Below, in pieces: positions 35,915-49,362 of a DNA stretch of 64,000 nucleotides. Below the pieces are notes generated by a model. The model made no database searches. It worked only from the letters and a program-made list of their open reading frames with translations, and was not told the origin of the DNA. How positions within the stretch are numbered: position 1 is the first letter of the stretch; each line of letters starts with the position of its first letter. Both the position numbers and the translations under genes were made by a program. Origin of the DNA: Sistotremastrum niveocremeum HHB9708 (taxonomy: Eukaryota > Basidiomycota > Agaricomycetes > Sistotremastrales > Sistotremastraceae); contig KV419398.1 of the NCBI GenBank assembly GCA_001630475.1, positions 409,825 through 473,824 of the forward strand, written 5' to 3'.

Positions 35915-38349
35915 ATGGCATTCCAATCCCCCATCCATGTTAACAAGACTCCAGATGCGTCCTGGACGCGACAAGTTGATTTATCTCATGAACTTAAGAA
36001 AATGATTCTCGACCACGAGCGCTCTAAAGCCAGCTTCGACCCAGCCGAACTGCGTCAGCTACTCTCTTCACGAAGGACTGATATTCAAGCGAGCTTCGTC
36101 TCCGAAAATCTCTCCACTAACGACGTCCACTCAGGCAACCATCATATTCCTGACCATCCCTTACCAGCGCCTCTTCCCGAACTCCGGAATGTCGGCGATC
36201 AGAAAGAAGCTCGTCCGAAGTGCGTTTTATAGGTCTCCCGAATGACTCGCGCGATCTCTAACATTTTTCGTCATATTTTCTCCTCCGTCGATCGTCCTAT
36301 TTCCCGTTCTTCGCCGCACTTTTCTTACCCTTCCATAGTCATCACGCTACCGAATCAAATACATTGGCACTGTATGCATGCCTCGAGATTGGCAACATGA
36401 GACATCCGCAAGACACTGATGTTCCGTCAATAACAGAAGATTCAGAACTCGTCACCGAGACCACCGCTACCATTATTCCCGGAACCGGCGAGGTCGAAAT
36501 TCATAGTCCAACCATGACGAGTATGAAGTGGTTTGATCCAGGTATTTTCAGTTCGTATGTGGTGGGGCTTAGATTTCTCAACGTCGTTATCACAGCGAGC
36601 CTGGGTGGAGATGCGGATTTTGCCGTGGTGGTCGCTGAGCTGCGATCATTGGATCAAAGGTTTGGTCGACACTTGTTTTTGGTTCCCCTTCGCAATGTTC
36701 TCTCTCGTGACCCTCTTCCCGGAATCGGAATCGGCGAGAAAAAGAATTTCCCTGGTAGGTCACCCTCTCATGCTCTAAACTTCACTCGCTAAAAGGCTGC
36801 GACATCTTCAGGCTGGGAGGACGTTACCCTTGGATATCTGTGGTTCCATAAAGTCAGAGTGGCGCATTCGAATATGTATCCATATGACCCTCGAATGCCG
36901 GTACATCAACAACGCATCAACTTGATTAACATCAACTTGCGAGCTCCAATTGCCCTGATGTGAGTACCAGCGCTCTGAGCCTCGTTCAGCACTCATCGTC
37001 CATATTTTCTTTCCAGGGTTCAATCTCGCACAGATGTGATGTTTGAAGCTCGCGATCTAATCTCCCAGACCGTTTCGAAAGGGATAGAGCATTGCATCAT
37101 GCGAAGATTGCCGGGTCAAATTTCGGGGCTGTCTGAATTATTGTGTTATTTCGCAGAAAACGAATCTGCTATGTGTTTGGGTAATACTGTCGCCTTCCGT
37201 ATCCGTCCCATCTCGTGACTGGGCGCCTTGGTCGGCGGACAGATTTCTACAATATTCGCACCTGTTTGCTTGGTCATTTGGGGGAAGCATATGCTATGCA
37301 TCTAACTGGTAAGCGGCAACTCAAGCAAATATTGGTTTTCTCTAATGCATTGTCTAGGGAACACGCTCGTGGATCTCGGTGTTGATGCTATGAAGTTATC
37401 CCCAATCGCCAGCTTATCAGTGTTGCTCGATCTTTACGAAACGATGCGAGGGATGCAAATTTCCTCAGTCAACAACTGTGTCGCGGCGCTTCAAGATTCG
37501 CTCTGGATAAGGACCCGCGAAGATACGCGCGATTTCGGTCTCTACATGGCCTGGCCGCTGCCATCGGATCGCTTATGATAAGTGGCTTCATATCCTCAAT
37601 TAAAATATTCGCTGACCTAAGTTAGGAAACTCTGTGAACCTCCTTATCGGTCCGATCCACTATCTCTAAACTCCTCCTCTCCCCCTCAACATGTGAGATA
37701 CGCCTCAGCACGACGGGCTAGAAGAATGTGGCAAGCACTTGATCCAAGTATACAGGAAAGGGAAACGATCTATGGAGGATGAAGATCATCACAGTGATTA
37801 TCTTATCGAGTGCGTAGGTCTTGCACATCGAATTAGTTTCGCGCTCATCGTCTTCTTCAGTTTCAAGGAAGGAAGACTGAGGGCTGAGTCGACTCGCGGG
37901 GTCCCGTTGAATAACAAGGTCATTGAATCACGCTTTACGCTTTTCTAATAGCTGAGTTTAATCTCCATCAGTTTTTTGTGCGTGCCTTCGCTATCCGTGC
38001 GGCCGCGACGGTAGCAAATTTTGGACGCGTCATCGAGCTCATGCGCGGCGATTCTCGAACCGAACTCTGCAATATGGCCAGAGCCCACTGTCAATACGTC
38101 GTTATATCCAGCTTCGCATCTTCAATAGACAACGTCACAGTCGAGCGAAGCGACATCCGTCGCGTACTCCATCGCCTGTTCAAGTTCTACGCCTCCAATA
38201 TCATACTTCGCTACGCACCCGAATTTTACCTCAGCGAGTGCCTTTCATTGGAAATCCATCGCGAACTGGACAGCTTGAATAGAACATTAGCGGAGGAAAT
38301 CAGACCTGAAATTGTCGGGCTAGCGGAATCCATTCGGTTCACGACCTGA
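35915..38349 (+). CDS. Divergent acyl-CoA oxidase-like protein, copy A (model partly unresolved)
   Basis: Pieces in the order of an acyl-CoA oxidase can be read through likely introns. The N-terminal helix is HERSKASFDPAELRQLL. A beta-domain follows with ETTATIIPGTGEVEIHSP, then RHLFLVPLRNVL, DPLPGIGIGEK and GYLWFHKVRVAHSNM, a helical segment (EARDLISQTVSKGIEHCIMR), CLLGHLGEAYAMHLTG, and a C-terminal domain from about 37974 (FFVRAFAIRAAATVANFGR). Usual catalytic and FAD-contact stretches (TELGHGS) are not visible: the equivalent place reads YACLEIGNM. I could not resolve the exon before 36364 or the junction after 37575, so the gene may be an active but diverged member or may be decaying. Oxidases of this family carry out the first step of peroxisomal beta-oxidation. 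Confidence 0.5.
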
Positions 38350-41300
38350 TCACCGTCGGACACATACCTCTTTCATCACCTCGAAAATCTTGACGTCACA
38401 CAGCACGTCGAGATAAACTCCAGTCGTTGAGGGCCTTAAGCTCCTACTGGTTAGAGATTATGCCCTGTACTGTCGCCTTGTATTTGTCCACCACCGTCGA
38501 GCACTTTGTACCAACACGATCCTACGCGGAGCGATGGATCTAGAGCCACGCATGCGACGCGCACATTTTCTTCGGTCCCGATTTCGGTTTTAGCCTTGTC
38601 CTGGGACGAGGGTCGTTTTCGAGGTTCGACTTGGATGACGCACGGAATATTTCTGCCCCAAGCCGCGATTCCGAACTCAGCCGATGACTGATCAACTTCA
38701 ATCTCCGACGGAAGCCCGACGCAAAGATCAAATTACCAGAAAGCATCAATTCGACATATATTTTCTCCTTCAAGAACCAGAAACAACGCGATCATCTGGT
38801 ATCGCCGGCGCACTGCTTGGAAGCCTTCAAAATGATGCGAGCGAAAGCGCAATCCATCTCGCGATTATTGTTTTGCTTCGCATTTCGCGAATACACCATG
38901 CCAGCCATTTGGGGAATGTAAAGAAGCTCATGACTTCATCGACTCATGTGGCATGCGATGGAAGCATGGCCGACCATGCCCTCGATATCGCTTGCATTAA
39001 TACTGTTAGCTGTCAATCCCTGGCAGTTGCTGAATTTATTCAAGAGTTGATGCGCCATCATTCGTAATCCGAATCGGTAGGTGAAACCAGTCCGAGTCGT
39101 CACTGAAGAGTCTCATCTAATAAGGTCCCCGAAGGTTGACTATAGGGCCCATTGCTGTGCAGATATTATACACATGGACTGATGTGAGACGAATGACCCT
39201 GATCAGCGGCATCTTACTCGGGGGTCATTTTTTCTGTTATCTTGTGCCTTCGACATCCCATGGTTCGTCGTTCAATACATTATTCATAGTTCGTGATAGC
39301 TGTATGACTGATCTCCCATTAGTCTTCGCTTCTCTTCGACGCATTTTGCGCCTTTCCCTTCATGGGGTAAGTGCCATCCATTCAAAAGTGGGTTTTGATT
39401 GACCCTGCTGACCCTTCCACAGCTAGCTTCATTACGACAAACCTCTCCGCAGAGTTCTTCCAGGTTATAACAGTTGCTAATAAGAATGGATCGACGACGC
39501 GCGCCACATATCTTTCGTTCTTGACAAATCGTCGGAATTTCCGTGCTGATCGACTCTTCTCACCCGTCTCCGGCGGAACCGAACGATCGAACCTCTCACG
39601 CATGCCTCTTTCGACCGTCTTGTAGCCGCGCAATACACAGGGTCTCCTGATGGATTACACTTTTGTCGTCGTTAAGATGCCGGAACCAGCCGAACGATGA
39701 TGCTACTATGAAGTCACTGTTCTCAAACCGCTTTCGCTAACATGTTGACTTCAGGAGTGGGAAGTCAACCTGAGATCGATCGTATCCGAGAACTTTGGGT
39801 GCTCCGTTCGCTCTTCTTGTGTTCATCGGCTATCTAGTGTGTTTCTCGGAACCAAATCGTCAGGTGTCTATACTGGCGTCCCTGCTCTCCGCTACTATCT
39901 GATATCGATAAGACGTGCTTCGTTCTATGGTCTTTCTCAGCTTGGGGCTGTTCTCAATCCTGCTCCATATGTCTGAATGTCGTTCACCCAGGGACCACGC
40001 GTACTCCAGCTATCAAAGGAGTGTGAAACCTCATCGTGACTCGCTGTCGACATTCTGCGTTTGGTATTTCTCGCGCGGCACAAGGGAGACTGGCCCGGGC
40101 GAGGGGATCACGGGCGTACAGGAAGACCGGAGTGTTCGATCCTCAGGTCTGGTTACAATCCCGCCCAATCTGGGAGAGTAACTCACTGTTTTGTATCCAG
40201 ATTTACGCATTAGACGTACGCCACAGGGTCTACCATGAACCAGACTGTAAACCAGGGTCGAGGACCGAGAATAATCTTACTGAGCCTATCTATGATGAAT
40301 GAATGAGGTCAGTCTTCGGAAGCAGAAAACCCTGAATTGTGGAGTGGCACCAACCCTGAGTTGCCCGCTATATTTATGGGTGAAGTGGACTGCTCTGTGG
40401 ATTTCCATCACAAAGCTCCAACACGAAGCACGTTCTTTCAGGCGATTGAGGGTGAAGCCCTGAGATTCTGCTCCGATAGATTTACGATATCGATGAGGAG
40501 GGCTTCGCGATGTATGGCTCGCATCGTAGGCGATACTGCAAGCGATAAGAATTCTCTGTGTGCCTGGTTTTCATTATGTGTGAACTTTTCTAATGTATAG
40601 CTCCACAAATCATTGTTGGTTGCGCATACATGCTGCTACGCTATTGATAGCTACGGGGGCCGTGAAGGCTAGCTTTGACCCTGCTGAATTCCTCCTACTG
40701 GTCCTCGTGAGCTGGCAGTACGACTTGCTGCCGTCAAGTTCTGTGTTATATTGGACTCATGATGTTGGCCGCAGAAGCCCTTTTGATCGAGGCATTTGTC
40801 GCTTGATATGAATCGAGATGAGATGGGGGTTCTTGTAAGCCGCGGCAATTGCGAAATACCTTCGTTCTCACATTTTTCGACTAACCGACCTCATCTCGAT
40901 TTGTTGCGTCCAGCATGACCGTGTTTCGGGTGAGGTGAAGGAGAGGTCAAACCGTTGAAGATCTGCTTATCTGTGGTTCCATTGCAGACATGGGGTCTCT
41001 GGCCGTTGTGGAGTCGGAGTTGCATCCTCGGCCGCCACTAGCATTTCTCCGTCAATAACTGAGTATATCCTAATCGTCGCTAGAGTGAAATGTCTGGATA
41101 TGCGAATGTATTATACATATTCTAAAACGTGGTATACTGGGGTCATCAACAATGAGCTTTATGTATAAATGATCTCACTAAAAAAGCCCAGCCAGCGCAT
41201 AGTGAGAAGAATGAATGCTGTAGTCGTGGGTCGCTTGCATCATTTTCCCGGTAAGTTTCCTCCCACAAGGCAGACTTTGCCGTACAAATTTAACGAAGAG

Positions 41301-43721
41301 GTACAGAGCCTTTCTGGGTCAGATTCAGGGCCAGATAACCCAATATTCTCATCGCTATGTCTTGTCAAATATTCATACAACCCATCCAGACGAAGTCACC
41401 TTGGACCCCGAATAACAATAAGTACTCACTCCCACGTATGTCTCTCTCATTGTTGCTCAATTGACCCCCAATCCTCAAGTCCGTCAATCTCCAATCCCTG
41501 GGAACAACTCGTGGACGATCTGAAAACCACGAAACCCTGACGGCGACATCATCGCACCAATGAGGCTATGACCTCGAGCCTTCTTTCTTCCTTGATCGCC
41601 TCAAGTCTCAGGGTGCGTATTAGGAGTGAGACCAAATTTGGATTGGGGGTAGGGGTCTGCTGGGATTTGAGGCACCACTGGGACCTCGAATCTCGGACCC
41701 TGTAGCCTAGTGAGGACGAAGATGGAGATGGGATCTATCTGTTTATTATTTACTTTTGGTGTGGCGGGTTATGATTTTCAGGGTCTTAAGCTTTGTGAAT
41801 GGCTCGGCGTGTCATGATGGTTTGGGAATGTGATCGTGATTATGCCACTCGCGAGCTTCGAGATTGCTTCCAGGTTTTTTTGGGGCCTGGAGGCTCGGGA
41901 TGCTTGGGAAGATGGAAGGACGGCGAGAAGGACGGAGGAGTTTGCAGTAAGGTACGTCCGGAAGAACTACGTTCCCTGGATTTCATAACTGGAGCTTGAG
42001 GGAGATTCAAGAATTCGTCAGGGTCTGGTTTGGTTGTTGGTTTTGGTGCGGACGCTATGGTGCGTTGTGAGACAGAGATTGGGTCGAATATGTGTCGGTA
42101 TAATGATCTTCCGGAATGTGAGTTCACATTGGAATATATTACCACGAATGTAGTAGCGTAGGATTGTCAGTTTCTGGACGTCTCTGTGACTATTTTGGGG
42201 AGAAATTTTTATTCTAGCGTATACCTACGCCAACGACGGTCGTTAGTGCCTGCCGGAAATCATACGCTAACTCTGTTTGGAATAGTTCGAAAGAGAATTT
42301 GCTCAAAAAGCGAGCAATGAGTCCTCTAAACGAGACACAGTCAGAATGCGCTGTGTTTGCTTGGTCGTGATGTTTCTTCGAGCACCAACCAAAGACAAAG
42401 TCAGAACTTCCAGAAGATGGCAGTTATACGCTTTCCCCTTCAGGAGTTATACGATTGAACTGGTGACGAGCGAGACAGAACGCGCACGCGCAGTCCTAGT
42501 GGAAATCTCGAGTCGTCGTTCTCAACTCTAGCTGTGACAGCAAAGAGTTGAGACTAGGTTTGACCCATTAGTTAAGTCTGTTCCCCCGGATCTTGACATG
42601 CCACGTGTGGAGAAAAGAAGGCCGCGAGCATTCCCATGAAACGCCGTCGACTGCAGAGGAGCGAACGGAGACGGCGAAAGCAAGTGTTATGACGAATGTG
42701 GTATCCAATTTGCTCCAGACTGAATGGGGCGAGTATGGGGGGTTCTGGAGTGACTGGACGCTCCAGATAAGATGTTCGTGGTCTCTGACGGGGATGTAGA
42801 GGGCCTGAATGTTTTGCAAGCAACGTCATGCCATTCTACCAGTGATTTGGAGCGCAATCGGCTATATCGATCATTCGATGAAATTTTCTATAGAAGCGGT
42901 AAGATAAGAGTCAATTTCGGCATGGGGTCGAAGCGCGGTGGAAATTGGGCTAGAATCACGTCGCCTGCTTCGTCATGGAAATTTAATGGAGGCATTGAGT
43001 CACTGCGTTCATCGTGATTTCTGAAAATTGGCAAAATGAATTGTGTAGAATGAGCGTGAGTTGATCTGAATATATCTTGAAAGTATATCGGGGATCTATG
43101 AATTGGCCGGTGCTGTGCGAGATCACATGTTGGAGGCTGGGCTGTGATGAGAACTGATTTGAGATGTGGTCGGATGTGTCGGTGTTTTGACGGAAATTTC
43201 CGAGGAAGGAGTCGGGCAAGCAGCCATGTATGGACAGAGCTGTTTGATGGGATCGCCTGGGTGGCCATCGCAGGTGGAGATGGAGAGTTGGGCTGGCAGG
43301 CAGGAGCTCAGGCAGGGCTTGCGAGCCTCCATTAGGGTCCAGGTTGTGCCTCGATGCCACGACGGCGTGCTCCTGTTTTGCCTGGCAAACCCCATCTGTG
43401 AAATCTTGATCGCACCTTTTATGATAGTGGCCAACGTGGCCTAGTTCCGCCCTTGTCGAGCGCGCCCTGAGCACTCCTGAGCGGCCGGCAACTGGAATGC
43501 AGACCCTGACTGCTCTCTTTTCCGGACGACATACCAAACGCAGCTCACCGTCTCTTGATATCTCGTCTTGACTAATCGCCAATCAACCGTTAAGATGTAA
43601 TTCTGGGCTCAATTTTGCTCTCCTTTCCCAGCCATCTTAACTGGACTCAAAAGGCCTGAGAGCTCCTCGCACTTCCTTGTCTTCTAGGCCTTCCCCGTCG
43701 TATCTATCCACCTCATCTCTG
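38350..43721. other. Large gene-poor stretch with only weak fragments
   Basis: Across 5.4 kb I could build no gene. A short match to copy A (VKASFDPAEF near 40660-40690) may be a remnant of a third oxidase-like copy, but it is only ten residues. On the - strand, frames at 42888-43268 and 42983-43582 overlap each other and have no family. Frames at 38684-39067 and 41169-41540 (+) are likewise unsupported. Confidence 0.4.
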
Positions 43722-46495
43722 GCAATGCTCTCTGCGACCTCACTTTCTATCTCGACGGAGCCGAATGCATTCCCATTCGACGAGCTCGACCACACCGATG
43801 ACCGTGCGACATCATCCAGCGAGTCTTTAGACTCTCCTGCAACGATCGAAAGAAGGCTGCAACCACAGGAGCGCTCAGGCTCCAACATATCCTCGATTAA
43901 TATCTCCGAATTCACCAGGGTTTCACTCAACGCCCAACACCTGGCCCATGGCTGTCGTCATCAGGACGTTGGTCATCCACCTTCCCCTCGCGCTCGCCAT
44001 TCTCTGCACGATCTAGAGAAAGTGGACGATGATATGAGCAACTGGTGAGCATACCTTCTTCGCAAGCGATAAGATTCATGAGATTGATTGCGCCGATGAT
44101 TTTCTGCCTTCAGGGACCAAAATCTTTCACTCGATCACGATCAACATGCTCACGCTTGCCGTGTTATCTTCCAGACCCCGCAATCGCCATCACATTCACA
44201 TCATGCGAGCTTAGCCGACCTCGAAGAGGCTCATCTCAATCGCACCTCAGATTATTCCGTCCAATCGCCGACGCACGCCCAGTCCATCGAAACTTCGGTG
44301 CCGATGTCCCGCTCTGCACCCTCTCATTGCGCCCATGAAGCTACGCCTTCGAGTCTCGAACCAGACCCTTCCCATAATATCGCACACGACGATTCTCCCT
44401 CCTGTGATTACCAAGACTCTGGCTCATACAACATCGACTCGAAGGCGTCATACCCAGACCCCTCGTCGTATTGCGAATCAGGGTATTTCTCCGACTCTCA
44501 TTCACATCCCTATCACAACGGCAACGCCACATCGACTCCGCGTATCTTTGAATTTAATCATGATACACGTCACACGGTGGCTTCGTACGACTTGACCCCC
44601 TCGTCATCGGCATCTTCGTCGTCGTCTTGGGATTCTTCGGCATCAGACATTGAAGAGCCTGATCTCGTCGACATCCATATTCAAGTCAAGATTCATCGCG
44701 AGCACGACAGGATTTTCTGCTCGCGAGGAACAGAGGAATGGGAGATCCATGGGCCTGAACTCGAATCAGAGCTTGAGGCTTCGAACTCAGGCTCGTCATG
44801 GGCCCGAGAGGGACTCGGGTTCGTTGATTCGAAGAGGGTGAGGGCTGGAAAGGGTCGCCGCGACTTCACCGCGAGCCCCGCGCACATGCTCCCTCGCCTT
44901 TCCTGTCTTAGTCGTGTAAGACCGGGACAGGGGCAGGGCAAATACGGGAAGGTCTCTCAGGAGTCTTCGACACCGGATGTCGGGCAGGCCTCTGTCAGTG
45001 CGCATGCTTGTGCAAGGTTCGAACAGACGTGAGTTCTGGGGCTTGTGTTATTGAGTTGCGATACGTGTCAGGATACTGATGCTCTTTTGTGATATGATTT
45101 AGGATCCGTGAGAGTGTCGATGGTATTGCAGAAGAGCGCGATAAGATCGTGAACGAACTCCAGTACGTTCTGGATCAGACGTGCAATTCGCAGGACAAGG
45201 ATCAGGACCCGGAAGGCGGTGCTGGACCATGGATGGATCATTATGTAACGAGGAAATTCGTCATCGGATGTCTTGGAGAAGCGTATGCTTTACAGTTCAC
45301 AGGTACGTGCCGTACGCGCCCTTCTTTTACTTCGTATGGTGCACTGACATGTGACGATAGAAGCGACGCTCGATCAGGAGGCTTCGTCTAATCCGTGTGA
45401 AGACAGTCATAGTGCGTGGGCGAAGACAGGGAGGCTCTGCGATCGATATGCAACTGCTAGCGGCATGAAACATCAAGCAGCGCTCGACGCCCTGGACATC
45501 ATGAAGCAATGCCACCTCATGATCGGCACCCTTTCTCCATCCTCTGAATCGAACCATCAAGGTGGTTATTTCGACCGGCAAGCGCCAGAATGGCTCAACT
45601 TTGGCCGCGAGAGAATATGATAAGTCTATCCGCATCGTCCGTTTTCGACAAGGCTAACGATTGTATTTGGTTCTCCTTTTGGTTCTTTTTGATCCTCCCA
45701 ATCTTGCTATCGCAACGATATTTGCGTTGTTTCCTTTTCGATTGTGGGTGATTACGCATGGGGATGCGGAGTCCGACGTCTGCGCGAAGTGGTTAATTGA
45801 ACGATATCGACGTGGTGGGATGATCGGAGGAATGAGCGACATCTTGATGGAGTACGTTCATTCTCGGTGAAGCCAATAAGATCGCTAATTTATTTCGTAG
45901 TTTCAAGGATGGCCTCCTGACCGACGTGGGAGTGTCCAAATCGACGTTCGACAACGATGTACGTTTTCTCTCGCACTCTTTTCTTCTGCATGCCTTCTTA
46001 TGCTTCGGATTGCAGTACTTCGTCCGCGCTTTCGCAATCCGTGCCGCGTCCCTCGTCGCGAACTTCGGCCGGTCTTCGACGTTCGGAATCTCCAATGTGA
46101 AAACGGAGATGACCAATGTCTCCCGTGCATGGTCCCAATACATCATGGTCAAATCCTTCGCCTCGGCTCTCAACACCTTCCCTTCGCGTTCGTCGAGTAA
46201 CGTCGCTTTGACCAGATTGTTCAGATCCTTCGCTGCGAGTCTGATGCTCGACGAGCGATACGTTGCTGAGTTTTATCTGTGCGATTGGTTCGGTGTCAGC
46301 CCGAGAGGACTTGACGGCCACCGTGATTTGGAAGAGTTCTTGAGAGAAAGTTTCGACGATGATCGATCCGGTTCGAGTGATTCGGAAATTTATTCGGACG
46401 GCGGCATGTGGTGTTGGGAAGGCGAGAGAGTCGGTGGTGAATACGGATTGAGAGACGACATTGAGGGATTAATATCTTCTCTTCGTGCTTTCTAG
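43722..46495 (+). CDS. Ser/His-rich protein with acyl-CoA-oxidase-like C-terminus, copy B (one junction unresolved)
   Basis: Exons 43722-44044, 44114-45028, 45103-45302 and 45361-45561 join in phase. Later exons are 45901-45958 and 46016-46495, preceded by one ending at 45851. The first 440 residues are Ser/His/Asp-rich and probably disordered (SLSISTEPNAFPFDELD, SSSASSSSSWDSSASD). Then comes a segment related to copy A: RKFVIGCLGEAYALQFT, later RLWVITHGDAESDVCAKWL and YFVRAFAIRAASLVANFGR. The beta-domain seen in copy A is absent. No acceptor fits between 45562 and 45770, so either a non-standard splice, a break or two genes must be considered. Shared C-terminal blocks show that copies A and B are paralogues. 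Confidence 0.45.
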
Positions 46496-48177
46496 TTGAC
46501 GACGGTGACGTTCCTTTCTTTATTTCTTGGGGATTGCGAGTGTTATTTGGGGCATTGTACGATAGGTTTTCTTAGTGTAGCACCGCATGTAATGCATTCT
46601 GTAGCGTAGTGTAATAGTAATGCCAGACGTTTTGTATCCGTTGTGTTGTAGATGAACTTGACGCAGTTAATTTGTCTTGCGAAGAGCATAATTCTGCAGG
46701 TGTTCTCGACCTTGAGCGAGGCATCGCACCAATGGTTGGTCATACCAGGTCTCGCAAACATTTCGGCCAATGCATACAGTTAGATAAAGAATGATCACCG
46801 TGTATAACGGCTTTCCAGGATAAAAAGTTACCTCATAGATCTTCAGCCCCGAGTATAAAGCCATAGCAGTTCCGACGGATTCATGTGCCACATCGTTGGT
46901 TTCTGTTGCAAAGGTTGTAAGCTTTCGTCGACACAGGAATAATAACAAAAAGAGAACCGTACTCAGGAATTCGTATATAATCCGGCATCAACATGTACGA
47001 CGTCGGGGCTCACGGGTCTTATGCGGTCGATTTGACCTGCCGGTTCGTAACCTGATAATCGTCGGCCCACTCGAGAAATAATATCTACGAGTTATCCGGA
47101 GGATTCAGACGATATGTCCCTGCATACAGGAAGCTTTCAGTAGGTTCAGACAAGAGCGATGCGTAGCGTACCTTCTGTATCTGCACGTGAATGCAAGTCC
47201 CGTTCTCTTCATTGCTTCGCATCGAAGATAACACTACCAACTCAAACTCCTCAACCACCCATATGGACTTTTTCTCTCGATCGTATGCTGAACCACCACC
47301 GTGGGCCAGGAAAGGCTCCAGAGTCCAGACTATCTTGAGAGAAAGAGAGAGTCGACGGGATGCGCTTCAGATTCAGCTGGACTGGACGTTTTGGTTTCAT
47401 ACGGGGTTTTCGTCTGGATCACTGGCATCTGGATGTAAAGCCTAGGTGGTCGTCCGGAAGGGCATCCTGCTCTGAGCGTTACGGCGTCGCTGTAGCGCGG
47501 CGATTTTTAAAGAATGTATCTTGGGAGTATAACAGGTTGGTTTTCTGAGAGCGTTGGGAGCAGGGCAGTCTACTGTGTCGATAAAAAGATACGTTCAGCG
47601 TTCAGTGCAGCCAGGAGCGAGTCGGACTTGGAATTTTGCTTCCGAGTACAAGCGAAAACTACGCGAACGCCGAACAGCATCGACTGTGAGACCATTGAAG
47701 CCTGGAAAGAATCGCAGCTGACGATTGTGAAGCAGTACCTACACATCAACCACAAATTTTGACATCGGTATGTGCTCCATGAAAGAACCCGAATATTGAG
47801 CATGACTGCCTCAGGCTTCCGGGTGGTCTCTTGGAAAAACCCAATCTTGCGAGACATCTTGATTTCGTCGCACCCGGACTCGACGCCTTAAAGGACCAGC
47901 TGCGGCTAGTGTACTCAGAACAAATCTCAGCCATAGGTCTGTTGATTGGTCTGAGTGTTCTATTAAACTTGGACGCTTATCTCGCCTAGGGATAACTACA
48001 CGGCTATCAGCGTGCCACAAGGGGTTACAAACCGCATTATATCGATTTTACACAGGTGCGTTCTCTCAATGAGATGCGAAGAAACTACTCATAAGTCATT
48101 CGACGCGTTCAGACCCTAGTTCGCATTGGGAGAGCTCAAATTGACTAGGACCTTCACCTTGCGACGCGTTATCCGAT
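46496..48177. other. Intergenic stretch
   Basis: I found no supported gene in 1.7 kb. A frame at about 47263-47445 (MDFFSRSYAEPPPWARKG) has acceptable codons but no partner exon. Several - strand frames (46667-46948, 47570-47857) look fortuitous. Confidence 0.4.
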
Positions 48178-49362
48178 ATGTCATCCCAACGATTATGCAA
48201 CGTGTGCAGTACGCCGACTCAGAAGAAATGTACAGGGTGCTCCATCATCTCGTACTGTAGCTCGAAATGTCAACGGGAGGACTGGGTTGAACACATCTTC
48301 GAATGCAACAGCCCAGGAAGGGCAATCACCACTGCCGACCATCTGGCTTTAGCCGTCAAGAGAGGGGAGATGCCATCGGATCCTCTGACTCTCCAACATT
48401 TCGAGTTTTTTCGGGGCCCGAATCCGAGGGCTGCCGCGGTATTCGAGATGTACACTGATCTCATAAACGAGTTGGGTGTGCGCCCGACAAAACTCAACAC
48501 ATGGCGCGAAAACGGCACTCTGATAAAAGAGATCAAACAGGCTTTCAAGCGTATACCTCCAGAGGAACTAGCTACCAGAAGCTATGCCCTTTATTTGGAA
48601 ATCACACATAGGAACGATCGGACCTTTTATCCATCGGAACTCGAAATCGAAAGCTGCCTCTGGCTTGTGGGTGCGGAATTTGGAGGCAAACTCCTCATAA
48701 AATCCCTTGAAGAGTTCAAAGGACTGTTACGAGACAGACTAACACCCATGTCCGTGACCCAAATCAATGCTCAAACCTTGTACGGCGCGGTCCTTGCGAC
48801 TCCTCCTCACGCTCCGCCGCCTGAGCATACTGCATGGCTTGTATTCGGCTTCTGTGCTTGCAATGAGTTGAATGAAGGCCTTTTGATATACATCTATCAA
48901 ACCCTTATTCGAGTCTGCACGTTTGCCGAAGTCGACGCGGCCCTGGAATCTTGTTCCATGATCTCTCTGATGGACTCGAAAGGACTGAAGCCTTGGCGGA
49001 TTCAGCTGGGAAAAGAGCTGGAGGAAGTGATGAGCACAGGTCCCAAATCTTTCTTGCCAGTGTGGTTTCTAAAGAACCATCTTCTTGCCGAGAAAGAAAG
49101 TGTCGACGTTGCGTGGCGGCTATTTGGATATCCAAATTGCCGCAATGCAGGGGAACGCAGCGCCCTTGATTCCGTCTTCCGGAAGCTCTTACTGACCCCA
49201 GAGGCTAAGCCGTTAGAGCTCCAGGATGCCTTGCTCAATGGCACCTTGTACGAATACGCATCCTCTCGCATCGAGATGAAGTCCAACGATCGAAAGCTGT
49301 ACCGACGCCTTTTGCAAAGACTCGCACTTCGCGATGTATCTCCCGGCATGCTCGGGTATTAA
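48178..49362 (+). CDS. MYND-type zinc finger protein, intronless
   Basis: A single open frame gives 394 residues. The MYND finger is at residues 7-43 with ligands C7, C10, C18, C21, C27, C31, H39 and C43 (CNVCSTPTQKKCTGC, then YCSSKCQREDW). The remaining 350 residues are helical with no SET motifs, so this is not a SMYD methyltransferase. MYND fingers bind Pro-rich peptides. Basidiomycete genomes carry many MYND proteins of this type with unknown roles. The lack of introns over 1.2 kb is unusual for this window. The start is the first ATG, six codons before the finger. Confidence 0.85.
   Translation: MSSQRLCNVCSTPTQKKCTGCSIISYCSSKCQREDWVEHIFECNSPGRAITTADHLALAVKRGEMPSDPLTLQHFEFFRGPNPRAAAVFEMYTDLINELGVRPTKLNTWRENGTLIKEIKQAFKRIPPEELATRSYALYLEITHRNDRTFYPSELEIESCLWLVGAEFGGKLLIKSLEEFKGLLRDRLTPMSVTQINAQTLYGAVLATPPHAPPPEHTAWLVFGFCACNELNEGLLIYIYQTLIRVCTFAEVDAALESCSMISLMDSKGLKPWRIQLGKELEEVMSTGPKSFLPVWFLKNHLLAEKESVDVAWRLFGYPNCRNAGERSALDSVFRKLLLTPEAKPLELQDALLNGTLYEYASSRIEMKSNDRKLYRRLLQRLALRDVSPGMLGY

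Noticed and set aside
42888-43582. Two overlapping - strand ORFs of 126 and 199 codons
   Set aside because: They use different frames over the same DNA, have biased composition and show no family; no splice chain selects one of them.
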